Below are positions 5,470 to 11,234 of a stretch of DNA of 11,573 nt, piece by piece; position 1 is the first letter of the stretch; the number at the start of each line of letters is the position of its first letter. A model generated the notes under the pieces. That model searched no databases, was not told the origin of the DNA, and was given only the letters and a program-made list of their open reading frames with translations. The stretch is from a bacterium. Its GTDB lineage: Bacteria; Patescibacteriota; Saccharimonadia; Saccharimonadales; UBA4665. The stretch covers positions 1 through 11,573 of the forward strand of contig JAKPIL010000177.1 of the NCBI GenBank assembly GCA_029549845.1, written 5' to 3'. A program made the translations under genes and the position numbers.

Positions 5470-6098
5470 TGGGACAAAAAGTTAACCCTATCAGCATGCG
5501 CCTGCAGGCCAATAAGGATTGGCGGAGCAAGTGGTTCGTGGGCAAGCGCCAGTATGCTGGCTACCTTGCACAGGACCTCAAAGTTCGTAAGCTTATCCAG
5601 GACAAATTTGGCTCTCGCGGCGCTATCAACAAAGTAGATATCGAGCGCTCACCCAACCTCGTAACGGTCACAATCGCAACAGCGAAGGCTGGTGTGGTTA
5701 TCGGTCGCGGTGGTCAAGGTGCACAGGAGCTCAAGGCTGCAATCGAAAAGGTTTACGGCGTACCAGCGCGCGTAAACATAGAAGAAGTCAAAAAGCCTGA
5801 TTTATACGCTAAACTCGTTGCCGAGAACATTGCACATCAGCTTGAGCGCCGCATGAGCTTCCGCCGCGCTATCAAAAGTGCCAGCGCCGCAACCATGCGT
5901 GCCGGTGCCCGCGGTATCCGTATAGAAGTGGCTGGCCGCTTGAACGGCGCAGAAATGTCACGCCGCGAAAAAGAAGCCGTGGGCTCAGTACCACTGCACA
6001 CCATTCGCGCAGATATCGACTTTGCCTCGGCTCGTGCCAACTGGCCAGGTGCCGGTATCATCGGCATCAAGGTCTGGATCTACAAGGGGGAGAAATAA
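5469..6098 (+). CDS. rpsC: 30S ribosomal protein S3
   Basis: S3 shapes the mRNA entry tunnel with S4 and S5 and has helicase-related function. It has 209 aa, within the normal range. The start MGQKVNPISMRL is characteristic. A KH domain spans about residues 38-106, with the VVIGRGGQGAQELK loop at 76-89. The C-terminal domain shows FRRAIK (131-136) and GRLNGAEMSRRE (156-167). The start overlaps the stop of the upstream mini-ORF. The stop TAATG overlaps the next mini-ORF. Confidence 0.98.
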   Translation: MGQKVNPISMRLQANKDWRSKWFVGKRQYAGYLAQDLKVRKLIQDKFGSRGAINKVDIERSPNLVTVTIATAKAGVVIGRGGQGAQELKAAIEKVYGVPARVNIEEVKKPDLYAKLVAENIAHQLERRMSFRRAIKSASAATMRAGARGIRIEVAGRLNGAEMSRREKEAVGSVPLHTIRADIDFASARANWPGAGIIGIKVWIYKGEK

Positions 6099-6262
6099 TG
6101 ACTGCGTCATCCCATTTTGCAGATAACATATATCAGACAACAGAAATTGAGCAGGCTGCAGATATCAGACAGGCTACATTTCAGGGTGTCTGCCACATGA
6201 TCTCTGCTACATCTCTGCTCAATGCAACCTGTTCTCTGCTAAATCAGAAAGGAGCTTTCTGA
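6098..6262 (+). CDS. Bridging mini-ORF 2 (54 aa) in the S3-L16 spacer
   Basis: The ATG overlaps the S3 stop (TAATG), with a strong AAGGGGGAG upstream. The frame of 54 codons (MTASSHFADNIYQTTEIEQA at the start) ends with TGA overlapping the L16 ATG (TGATG), and the L16 ribosome site AAAGGAG (6248-6254) is inside it. It aligns without gaps to mini-ORF 4 at 8938: 33 of 54 residues identical, sharing D-N-x-Y-Q, T-E-I-E-Q, D-I-R, G-V-C-x-M and N-Q-K-G. Of 25 differing codons only four are synonymous, so protein-level conservation is not shown. No known family is recognised. Confidence 0.45.
   Translation: MTASSHFADNIYQTTEIEQAADIRQATFQGVCHMISATSLLNATCSLLNQKGAF
6099..6254 (+). repeat. Spacer repeat family A, copy 1 (S3-L16)
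   Basis: A roughly 160-bp element, about 76% identical without gaps to the S14-S8 spacer (8939-9094). The left half is built of CAGATA/ATCAGA words and the right half of TCTGC words. Inverted arms include ATTGAGCAG (6146-6154) with CTGCTCAAT (6215-6223), and CAGACA (6166-6171) with TGTCTG (6187-6192). It ends in a shared ribosome-site module (6235-6254) that differs from copy 2 at a single base. Confidence 0.85.
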
Positions 6263-6675
6263 TGTTATTGCCGAAACGAACCAAATTCCGCAAAGTCCGC
6301 AAGGGCAAGATCCGCGGCGTGGCGACGGCCGGTAACTATATCGCCTACGGTGAATACGCGCTTCAGGCCCAGGGCCACGAACGCATCACTAGCCGCCAGA
6401 TTGAGGCCTCAAGACAGGCCATGACTCGCTACATCAAGCGTGGTGGTAAAATCTGGATCCGCATATTCCCTCATACCCCAGTTACCCGCAAACCGCTCGA
6501 CGTCAAAATGGGTAGCGGTAAAGGTAGTCCCGAATTCTTTGTAGCCAAAGTCCGACCAGGTACGATTATGTTTGAGATGCAAGGTGTGAGCGAGGAAACA
6601 GCTCGTGAAGCCATGCGTCTCGCAGGTCACAAACTGCCGGTGAAGACCAAATTTGTCGTGAAGGAGGGCGCATAA
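6262..6675 (+). CDS. rplP: 50S ribosomal protein L16
   Basis: L16 helps organise the A site and the binding of tRNA on the 50S. It has 137 aa, normal. Family motifs: MLLPKRTKFRKVRKG at the start, QIEASRQAMTRYIKRGGKIW (46-65) and RIFPHTPVTRKP, then MGSGKG (83-88). The residue corresponding to Arg81 of E. coli L16, the site hydroxylated by RoxA, appears to be Lys82 here. The start is fixed by AAAGGAG eight to fourteen bases upstream and by the family N-terminus. Confidence 0.97.
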   Translation: MLLPKRTKFRKVRKGKIRGVATAGNYIAYGEYALQAQGHERITSRQIEASRQAMTRYIKRGGKIWIRIFPHTPVTRKPLDVKMGSGKGSPEFFVAKVRPGTIMFEMQGVSEETAREAMRLAGHKLPVKTKFVVKEGA

Positions 6676-6676
6676 T

Positions 6677-6877
6677 ATGAAAATAGCTGATATCCGTAAG
6701 CTGAGCACCGCTGAGCTATCGAAAGAAATCAACGAGCTGAAGGACGAGATTGCTGAACTGCGTCGCCATATATATATGGGCGATAACCAAAACGTCCGCG
6801 CCGTCCGTGGCAAGCGCAAAGACCTCGCCCGCATGTTAACTGTTTTGAGTGATAACCTAGTGAAGGAGACCAAATAA
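6677..6877 (+). CDS. rpmC: 50S ribosomal protein L29
   Basis: L29 is a small helical-hairpin protein near the tunnel exit, next to L23. The 66-aa length is typical. The sequence shows MKIADIRKLSTAELSKEINE at the start and an R-G-K-R-K-D-L-A-R-M-L-T-V-L pattern in the second helix. It starts 1 bp after the L16 stop, with AAGGAGG upstream, and its stop overlaps the S17 start (TAATG). Confidence 0.93.
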   Translation: MKIADIRKLSTAELSKEINELKDEIAELRRHIYMGDNQNVRAVRGKRKDLARMLTVLSDNLVKETK

Positions 6878-7179
6878 TGGCCAAAACTATTACCGGTGTT
6901 GTCTCCAGCAACAAAACCGACAAAACCATTGTCGTGACCGTGCGCGAGAAAAAAACTCACCCACTGTACCGCAAACAATACACCACGAGCAAGACGTTCA
7001 TGGCGCATGATGAAAAAAACCAAGCAAAACTTGGTGATAAAGTTGTCATCGTCGAAACACGTCCCATAAGCAAGCGAAAGCGCTTTGCGCTGGAGTCTAT
7101 TCTCGAAAAGGCTGAAATCAAACACGTTGAGGCTTCGGCTGAAGTACCTGGCGTGACCGATAAGGAACATGAATCATGA
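6877..7179 (+). CDS. rpsQ: 30S ribosomal protein S17
   Basis: S17 is an OB-fold protein that binds 16S rRNA early in 30S assembly. The 100-aa product is somewhat longer than the common 80-90. Family motifs: GVVSSNKTDKTIVVTV, HPLYRKQYTTSKTFMAHDEK and the VVIVETRPISKRKRF block (56-70). The C-terminus (about 81-100, ending DKEHES) is extra, and its last codons and TGA lie inside the first word (GAATCATGAA) of the downstream repeat. The repeat therefore appears to have supplied the stop. Confidence 0.95.
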   Translation: MAKTITGVVSSNKTDKTIVVTVREKKTHPLYRKQYTTSKTFMAHDEKNQAKLGDKVVIVETRPISKRKRFALESILEKAEIKHVEASAEVPGVTDKEHES

Positions 7180-7266
7180 AGTATGAATCAAGAATCATGA
7201 ATCAGAAATCTGGAGCTATCAGTCACAGTTCGGCTGACATTCTTCATTCTTCATACTCCATACTTC
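7171..7266 (+). repeat. Spacer repeat family B, copy 1 (S17-L14)
   Basis: GAATCATGAA occurs at 7171-7180 and 7192-7201. The left arm GAAGTATG (7178-7185) pairs perfectly with CATACTTC (7259-7266), and AGTATGAA (7180-7187) alternatively pairs with TTCATACT (7250-7257). The spacer therefore folds into competing hairpins. The 16-bp word at 7251-7266 is the exact reverse complement of 9525-9540 in the S8-L6 spacer. Confidence 0.75.
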
Positions 7267-7289
7267 TGCGACTGAAAGGAGCACTCTAA
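7176..7289 (+). CDS. Bridging mini-ORF 3 (37 aa) in the S17-L14 spacer
   Basis: The ATG overlaps the S17 stop as ATGA, with AAGGA at 7162-7166. The 37-codon frame (MKYESRIMNQKSGAISHSSA at the start) ends with TAA overlapping the L14 ATG (TAATG), and the L14 ribosome site AAAGGAG lies inside it. It is Ser-rich with no recognisable family. It could be a small protein, or an open spacer that preserves translational coupling. Confidence 0.38.
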   Translation: MKYESRIMNQKSGAISHSSADILHSSYSILLRLKGAL

Positions 7290-7657
7290 TGGTTCAGCAA
7301 GAAACCCGACTCGTTGTCTGTGACAACAGCGGCGCAAAGCAGATTCTTTGCATTCGTGTCCTCGGTGGCACGCGCCGCCGCTATGCCAAGGTCGGCGATA
7401 TTATTACAGCAACTGTGAAGCAAGCAAGCCCAACCGGAAACGTGAAAAAGAAATCGGTTGTACGGGCAGTCGTCGTACGCACACAGAAGGAAATAAAGCG
7501 CAAAGATGGCAGCACTATCAAATTTGACGACAACGCTGCGGTCATCATTGGCGAAGACAAGAACCCCAAGGGAACACGCATATTTGGCCCAGTACCTCGC
7601 GAACTTCGCGATATGGGCTACGCCAAGATCATCAGTCTTGCGCCGGAGGTACTATAA
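7289..7657 (+). CDS. rplN: 50S ribosomal protein L14
   Basis: L14 lies at the subunit interface, contacts 16S rRNA and is the docking site of the silencing factor RsfS. The 122-aa length is exactly typical. Motifs: MVQQETRLVVCDNSGAKQIL at the start, VLGGTRRRYAKVGDII, VRAVVVRTQKEIKRKDGS, and the end FGPVPRELRDMGYAKIISLA. The start overlaps the mini-ORF stop and has AAAGGAG upstream. Confidence 0.98.
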   Translation: MVQQETRLVVCDNSGAKQILCIRVLGGTRRRYAKVGDIITATVKQASPTGNVKKKSVVRAVVVRTQKEIKRKDGSTIKFDDNAAVIIGEDKNPKGTRIFGPVPRELRDMGYAKIISLAPEVL

Positions 7658-7659
7658 CC

Positions 7660-8061
7660 ATGAGTAAACAACAGACTACAGAGAACAAGCGATATAAAAT
7701 CAGGCTGAAAAAGGGTGACATCGTACAGGTCCTCAGCGGCAAGTACAAGGGCAAACAAGGTACTATTACCGCAACACACCCCACCGAAAACAAGGTAACC
7801 GTTGAGGGTATCAACATTGTCAAGAAGCACCAGAAACCAAACCAGGCGCATCCGCAAGGCGGCATCCTGGAGATTACGAAGCCTATGTGGGTTAGCAAGG
7901 TCGCCGTCATAGACCCAACCACCAAAAAGCCAACGCGTATTGGTTACGAACTGAGTAAAGATGGCAGCAAAAAGCGCATCTACAAGGCCAGTGGCAAAGA
8001 AGTGAAGGCAGAGGCGGCTCCTAAAAAGGCTGAGACCAAGAAAGAAGCAAAGGTACTGTAA
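7660..8061 (+). CDS. rplX: 50S ribosomal protein L24 with basic tail
   Basis: L24 starts 50S assembly by binding the 5' end of 23S rRNA. A KOW motif is clear at about residues 17-43 (KKGDIVQVLSGKYKGKQGTI). It is followed by the family's VEGINIVKKHQKPN (48-61), GGILEITKPMWVSKV and KPTRIGYEL. The 133-aa length exceeds the usual 100-110 because of a Lys/Ala/Glu tail from about residue 110. It begins 2 bp after L14, with CCGGAGG upstream, and its stop overlaps the L5 ATG (TAATG). Confidence 0.96.
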   Translation: MSKQQTTENKRYKIRLKKGDIVQVLSGKYKGKQGTITATHPTENKVTVEGINIVKKHQKPNQAHPQGGILEITKPMWVSKVAVIDPTTKKPTRIGYELSKDGSKKRIYKASGKEVKAEAAPKKAETKKEAKVL

Positions 8062-8669
8062 TGGCAGAGGCAACAACAACCAAGAAAGCTCCAAAGGCTC
8101 CAAAGGCAACCGCACAATACGTGGCACGCCTTAAGGCTGAGTACAACACTACCTATGCTCCTGAGCTCGAGAAAGAGCTTGGTCTTACAAACTTTCACCA
8201 GGTACCACGACTCCAGAAAATTGTCGTCAATGTGGGGCTTGGCAAGGCTAAAGATGATAAAAAGACCATCGAAGCTGCCAAGAACACACTGCGCAAGGTA
8301 ACTGGCCAGGAACCAGTTGAAACCGTCGCAAAGAACTCTATTGCCGGCTTCAAACTCCGCGAAGGCAACATGATTGGCCTAAAGCTCACGCTTCGTGGCG
8401 ACCGCATGTACGAGTTTATGGACCGACTCATCAACATCGTACTGCCACGCCTACGCGACTTTCACGGTGTGAGTGTTAAAGCATTTGATAAGCAAGGGAA
8501 CTTTAGCCTTGGCCTAACTGACCAAAGCGTATTCCCAGAGCTTACTTTTGAAGAAACGACAACCCCCCATGGCATGCAAGCCGTCTTCGTCATCCGAGCA
8601 GAAGACAAAGAACACGCCAAGGCGCTATTAACCAAATTCGGCATGCCGTTTGAAAAGGAGAACAAGTAA
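8061..8669 (+). CDS. rplE: 50S ribosomal protein L5
   Basis: L5 is part of the 5S rRNP and contacts S13 across the subunit interface. The 202-aa length is about 20 above normal because of an N-terminal Lys/Ala/Thr-rich leader (residues 1-18) that includes a 9-bp tandem duplication (GCTCCAAAG twice, near 8088-8105). The core shows VPRLQKIVVNVGLGKAKDDK (48-67), NSIAGFKLREGNMIGLKLTL (92-111), the RMYEF and RLRDF blocks, and GNFSLGLTDQSVFPE. The start overlaps the L24 stop, and the stop overlaps the S14 start. Confidence 0.97.
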   Translation: MAEATTTKKAPKAPKATAQYVARLKAEYNTTYAPELEKELGLTNFHQVPRLQKIVVNVGLGKAKDDKKTIEAAKNTLRKVTGQEPVETVAKNSIAGFKLREGNMIGLKLTLRGDRMYEFMDRLINIVLPRLRDFHGVSVKAFDKQGNFSLGLTDQSVFPELTFEETTTPHGMQAVFVIRAEDKEHAKALLTKFGMPFEKENK

Positions 8670-8938
8670 TGGCGCGAAAATCGAATTTAGCACGCGACAA
8701 AAAGCGCATCGCGATGATAGACAAATACGCTGCAAAGCGCAAAGAGCTGAAAGAACTCGGCGACTACGACGGCCTAGCCAAGCTTCCTAAAAACAGCAGC
8801 CCAAGCCGTCGCAAGAACCGCTGTATTGAAACCGGACGACCACACGCCTACATGCGCCAGTTTGGCCTCAGCCGTTTGTCGTTCCGCGAACATGCAAGCA
8901 AGGGAGAAATCCCTGGTGTAACGAAAGCGAGCTGGTAA
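8669..8938 (+). CDS. rpsN: 30S ribosomal protein S14, zinc-free type
   Basis: S14 is a late-assembly protein of the 30S head. The 89-aa product is of the C-minus form: it lacks the paired CxxC zinc ligands found in the short 61-aa form and has a single Cys (residue 52). Motifs: MARKSNLARDKKRIAMIDKY at the start, NSSPSRRKNRCIETGRPHAY (42-61), RQFGLSRLSFRE and the end GEIPGVTKASW. It is shorter than the E. coli form (101 aa) in the central linker. The start overlaps the L5 stop, and the stop overlaps the ATG of the next mini-ORF. Confidence 0.97.
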   Translation: MARKSNLARDKKRIAMIDKYAAKRKELKELGDYDGLAKLPKNSSPSRRKNRCIETGRPHAYMRQFGLSRLSFREHASKGEIPGVTKASW

Positions 8939-9105
8939 TGAGCGCTTCGCTACATTTTTCAGATAACAGATATCAGAAAACAGAAATTGAGCAGATTTCA
9001 GATATCAGACGAGCTGCACCTATGGGTGTCTGCCAAATGTCATCTGCCAAATTTCTGCCAAATGTCATCTGCTCTCTGCAAAATCAGAAAGGAGACAAAG
9101 TATGA
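8938..9105 (+). CDS. Bridging mini-ORF 4 (55 aa) in the S14-S8 spacer
   Basis: The ATG overlaps the S14 stop (TAATG). The 55-codon frame (MSASLHFSDNRYQKTEIEQI at the start) ends with TGA overlapping the S8 ATG as ATGA, and AAAGGAG (9088-9094) inside it serves S8. It is related to mini-ORF 2 (33 of 54 aligned residues identical, no gaps). No strong SD precedes it, so initiation would depend on ribosomes ending S14. It is either one of a pair of related small proteins or an open repeat; no known family is recognised. Confidence 0.45.
   Translation: MSASLHFSDNRYQKTEIEQISDIRRAAPMGVCQMSSAKFLPNVICSLQNQKGDKV
8939..9094 (+). repeat. Spacer repeat family A, copy 2 (S14-S8)
   Basis: The partner of 6099-6254. 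It contains a perfect 19-bp direct repeat, TCTGCCAAATGTCATCTGC, at 9029-9047 and 9054-9072 (25-bp period). The ATTGAGCAG arm is kept, but its CTGCTCAAT partner from copy 1 is not; the CAGAC/GTCTG pair is kept. The ribosome-site module 9075-9094 matches 6235-6254 at 19 of 20 bases. Confidence 0.85.
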
Positions 9106-9503
9106 GTGTAACCACAACCGACCCAATCTCAGACATGCTGACACGCATCCGCAACGCGATTGCTGTAGGCAAGAACGAAGTTAGTCTGCCGCATAGCAAG
9201 ATCAAAGAAAACGTTGCTATTTCGCTGAAAAACAATGGTTTCTTGCAGGATGTCAGCGTTACCGACCTCAGTGTTGGCAAACAACTACACATTACTATCA
9301 ATCTTGACGGCGAAAACGCCAAGATCACCGAAATCAAGCGCCTGAGCAAACCTGGTCGTCGTGCGTACACTAACGCCCGCGAAGTTCCACAGGTCAAACG
9401 CGGCCGCGGTGTCCTCATCATTTCGACTTCAAAAGGTCTTATGACCGGTGAAGAAGCCAAAGCTCAAGGCGTTGGCGGCGAATTAATCTGCCAGGTGTAC
9501 TAA
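9102..9503 (+). CDS. rpsH: 30S ribosomal protein S8
   Basis: S8 binds the central domain of 16S rRNA and in E. coli is the translational repressor of the spc operon. The 133-aa length is normal. Motifs: TTDPISDMLTRIRNA (5-19), VSLPHSKIKENVAISLKNNG, RLSKPGRRAYT (80-90), and the end RGRGVLIISTSKGLMTGEEA. The SD is AAAGGAG at 9088-9094. Because S8 is the classical spc autoregulator, the structured spacer upstream is a plausible regulatory target here, but this is inference. Confidence 0.97.
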   Translation: MSVTTTDPISDMLTRIRNAIAVGKNEVSLPHSKIKENVAISLKNNGFLQDVSVTDLSVGKQLHITINLDGENAKITEIKRLSKPGRRAYTNAREVPQVKRGRGVLIISTSKGLMTGEEAKAQGVGGELICQVY

Positions 9504-9593
9504 AAAGAATGGGGTATGAAGAATGAAGTATGGAGTATGAGAAATACATCATTCAGCATTCATCATGCAATATTCATGTAAGAAAGGAAAGAA
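9504..9593 (+). repeat. Spacer repeat family B, copy 2 (S8-L6)
   Basis: A 90-bp spacer of ATGAAG/GAATG words. GAATGAAGTAT (9521-9531) can pair with ATACATCATTC (9544-9554) at 10 of 11 positions. The 16-bp word 9525-9540 is the exact reverse complement of 7251-7266. Unlike the other four spacers it is not bridged end to end: a 21-codon frame from ATG 9516 stops at 9581, 12 bases before L6. AAAGGAAA lies just before the L6 start. Confidence 0.7.
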
Positions 9594-10133
9594 ATGAGTC
9601 GAGTAGGAAAACTACCCATCCAGATCCCAAGCGGTGTGACAATCACTGTCGACTCAGACGCTATCAAAGTGTCTGGGGCTAAAGGGAATCTAGAGACCCC
9701 TCAACTAGAGGGAATTACAGTCAAGATTGAGGACGGCGTCCTCACCGTAACCCGGGCAAATGATATGCCAAAGATTCGCGCAGCCCATGGCCTCATGCGC
9801 GCGCTTATCAACAACATGGTACAAGGTGTCACCCAGGGCTTTAGCAAGCAGCTTGAGCTCAACGGTGTTGGCTACCGCGTGGCCATGCAAGGTACAGACC
9901 TCAAGCTCAACATTGGCTTTAGCCACGATGTCATCTACAAGGTGCCACAGGGCGTACAAATGCTGGTCGAGCAGAACAAAATGACCGTGAGCGGCATAGA
10001 TAAGCAGCAAGTTGGCCAGGTCGCCGCCGAAATCCGCGCATTGAAGAAGCCAGAGCCATACAAGGGCAAAGGCATCAAATATGTCGATGAACGAATTCTG
10101 CGCAAGTCAGGTAAGTCAGGAAAGGATAAATAA
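9594..10133 (+). CDS. rplF: 50S ribosomal protein L6
   Basis: L6 sits near the factor-binding region of the 50S, next to the sarcin-ricin loop. The 179-aa length is normal. The sequence starts MSRVGKLPIQIPSGVTITVD and contains the two duplicated alpha/beta domains (about 1-82 and 83-179). The second includes LELNGVGYRVAMQG and the conserved end PEPYKGKGIKYVDERILRKS. The start is supported by AAAGGAAA a few bases upstream. L18 follows after 2 bp. Confidence 0.98.
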   Translation: MSRVGKLPIQIPSGVTITVDSDAIKVSGAKGNLETPQLEGITVKIEDGVLTVTRANDMPKIRAAHGLMRALINNMVQGVTQGFSKQLELNGVGYRVAMQGTDLKLNIGFSHDVIYKVPQGVQMLVEQNKMTVSGIDKQQVGQVAAEIRALKKPEPYKGKGIKYVDERILRKSGKSGKDK

Positions 10134-10135
10134 GC

Positions 10136-10489
10136 ATGAGTGTTTCGACTAAAATAGCCCAACGCGCTCAGCGCAAAAATCGTATCCGAGCTACCGTTAT
10201 CGGTACGCCTGAGCGTCCTCGCCTGAGCGTCCATATTAGCAACACAAACGTGAGCGCACAGGTCATAGACGACTCAGCGCACAAGACGCTTGCCGCAGTC
10301 ACAACTGCTCATAACAAAGCCGCCACCGGTACCATGACCGAAAAAGCCGCCTGGGTCGGTGCAGAGATTGCCGCCGCCGCCAAGAAGGTGAAGGTTTCTA
10401 AGGTCGTATTTGACCGCTCTGGCAAGAAATATCATGGACGCATCAAAGCCCTCGCCGACGCGGCCCGGGAGAAAGGATTGGAGTTCTAA
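10136..10489 (+). CDS. rplR: 50S ribosomal protein L18
   Basis: L18 carries 5S rRNA into the 50S together with L5. The 117-aa length is normal. Motifs: an N-terminal basic region (AQRAQRKNRIRATVIG), PERPRLSVHISNTNVSAQVI (25-44), and the C-terminal VVFDRSGKKYHGRIKALADA followed by AREKGLEF. It starts shortly after L6, with AGGATAAA upstream. Its own end carries GAAAGGATTGGAG, the probable ribosome site for S5, whose ATG begins 1 bp after the stop. Confidence 0.97.
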   Translation: MSVSTKIAQRAQRKNRIRATVIGTPERPRLSVHISNTNVSAQVIDDSAHKTLAAVTTAHNKAATGTMTEKAAWVGAEIAAAAKKVKVSKVVFDRSGKKYHGRIKALADAAREKGLEF

Positions 10490-10490
10490 C

Positions 10491-11234
10491 ATGGCAGAAG
10501 AAGCTATCAAGCAGGCTGCAGCCGAACAAGCTGCTCAAACAGGCCCACAATCTAATCCGCACCGCGGTGGACAAGGTCGCGGCGGACGTCGTGACGGTGG
10601 TCGCCCCGCTCGGGCACGCACCGATGCTCCAGAAGAAAAGCAGTTTGACGAACGTGTTGTCCATATCGACCGTGTTGCACGCGTCGTAAAGGGCGGTCGT
10701 AGGTTCCGTTTCCGCGCGCTCGTGGTCGTGGGTGACCGAAAAGGTAAAGTTGGTATTGGCAGCGCTAAGGGTGCCGATGTCACCGCCGCCGTAAGCAAAG
10801 CTACAGAAGTCGCCAAGAAGCATTTTGCACCAGTTGTGCTCTACAAAGGCACTATCCCGCACGAAGTTGATGCCAAAGTCAGTGGCGCGCGCATATTGAT
10901 CATGCCTGCTGCACCGGGTACCGGGCTGATCGCCGGTGGTGTTGTCCGCACAGTGCTAGAAGTAGCTGGCGTCAGCAATGCACTCAGCAAGTCGCTGGGT
11001 AGCAGCAACAAGACAAACATTGCCTACGCAACCGTCGCCGCACTGGGACTGCTTGAACCGAGCAAAAACTGGGTTACAACCAAACTCGCTGCAAACAAGA
11101 AAGCACCTGCAAAGGCCGCAAGTGCAGTTACATCTGAAAAAGCCAATGAAGTGAAACCTGCCACTGTAAAAAAGGCAAGTGAAGTGAAAGCTGCTCCAAA
11201 GGCTGCTCCAAAGGCGAAGAAAGAGAGTAAATAA
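10491..11234 (+). CDS. rpsE: 30S ribosomal protein S5 with long N- and C-terminal tails
   Basis: S5 works at the mRNA entry site and in decoding fidelity. The core (about residues 52-203) is typical: ERVVHIDRVARVVKGGRRFR, VVGDRKGKVGIGSAKG, PAAPGTGLIAGGVVRTVLEV and SNKTNIAYATVAAL. The 247-aa total is far above the usual 165-175. Residues 1-51 include a Gly/Arg-rich stretch (PHRGGQGRGGRRDGGRPARA), and residues 204-247 form a Lys/Ala tail with a 12-bp DNA tandem duplication (near 11191-11214). The start is the ATG 1 bp after L18; an in-frame ATG at 10410 lies inside L18 and is rejected. The stop overlaps the L15 start, leaving no room for L30. Confidence 0.96.
   Translation: MAEEAIKQAAAEQAAQTGPQSNPHRGGQGRGGRRDGGRPARARTDAPEEKQFDERVVHIDRVARVVKGGRRFRFRALVVVGDRKGKVGIGSAKGADVTAAVSKATEVAKKHFAPVVLYKGTIPHEVDAKVSGARILIMPAAPGTGLIAGGVVRTVLEVAGVSNALSKSLGSSNKTNIAYATVAALGLLEPSKNWVTTKLAANKKAPAKAASAVTSEKANEVKPATVKKASEVKAAPKAAPKAKKESK

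Noticed and set aside
7177..7290. TGA read as an amino acid, extending S17 into the spacer
   Set aside because: S17 is already complete and long at 100 aa, and the 164-aa gene and two mini-ORFs also use TGA as a stop exactly at the next start. Standard code fits better.
9029..9072. CRISPR-like direct repeats (19 bp, 25-bp period)
   Set aside because: There are only two units with a six-base gap, no unique spacers and no cas genes; it belongs to the spacer repeat family.
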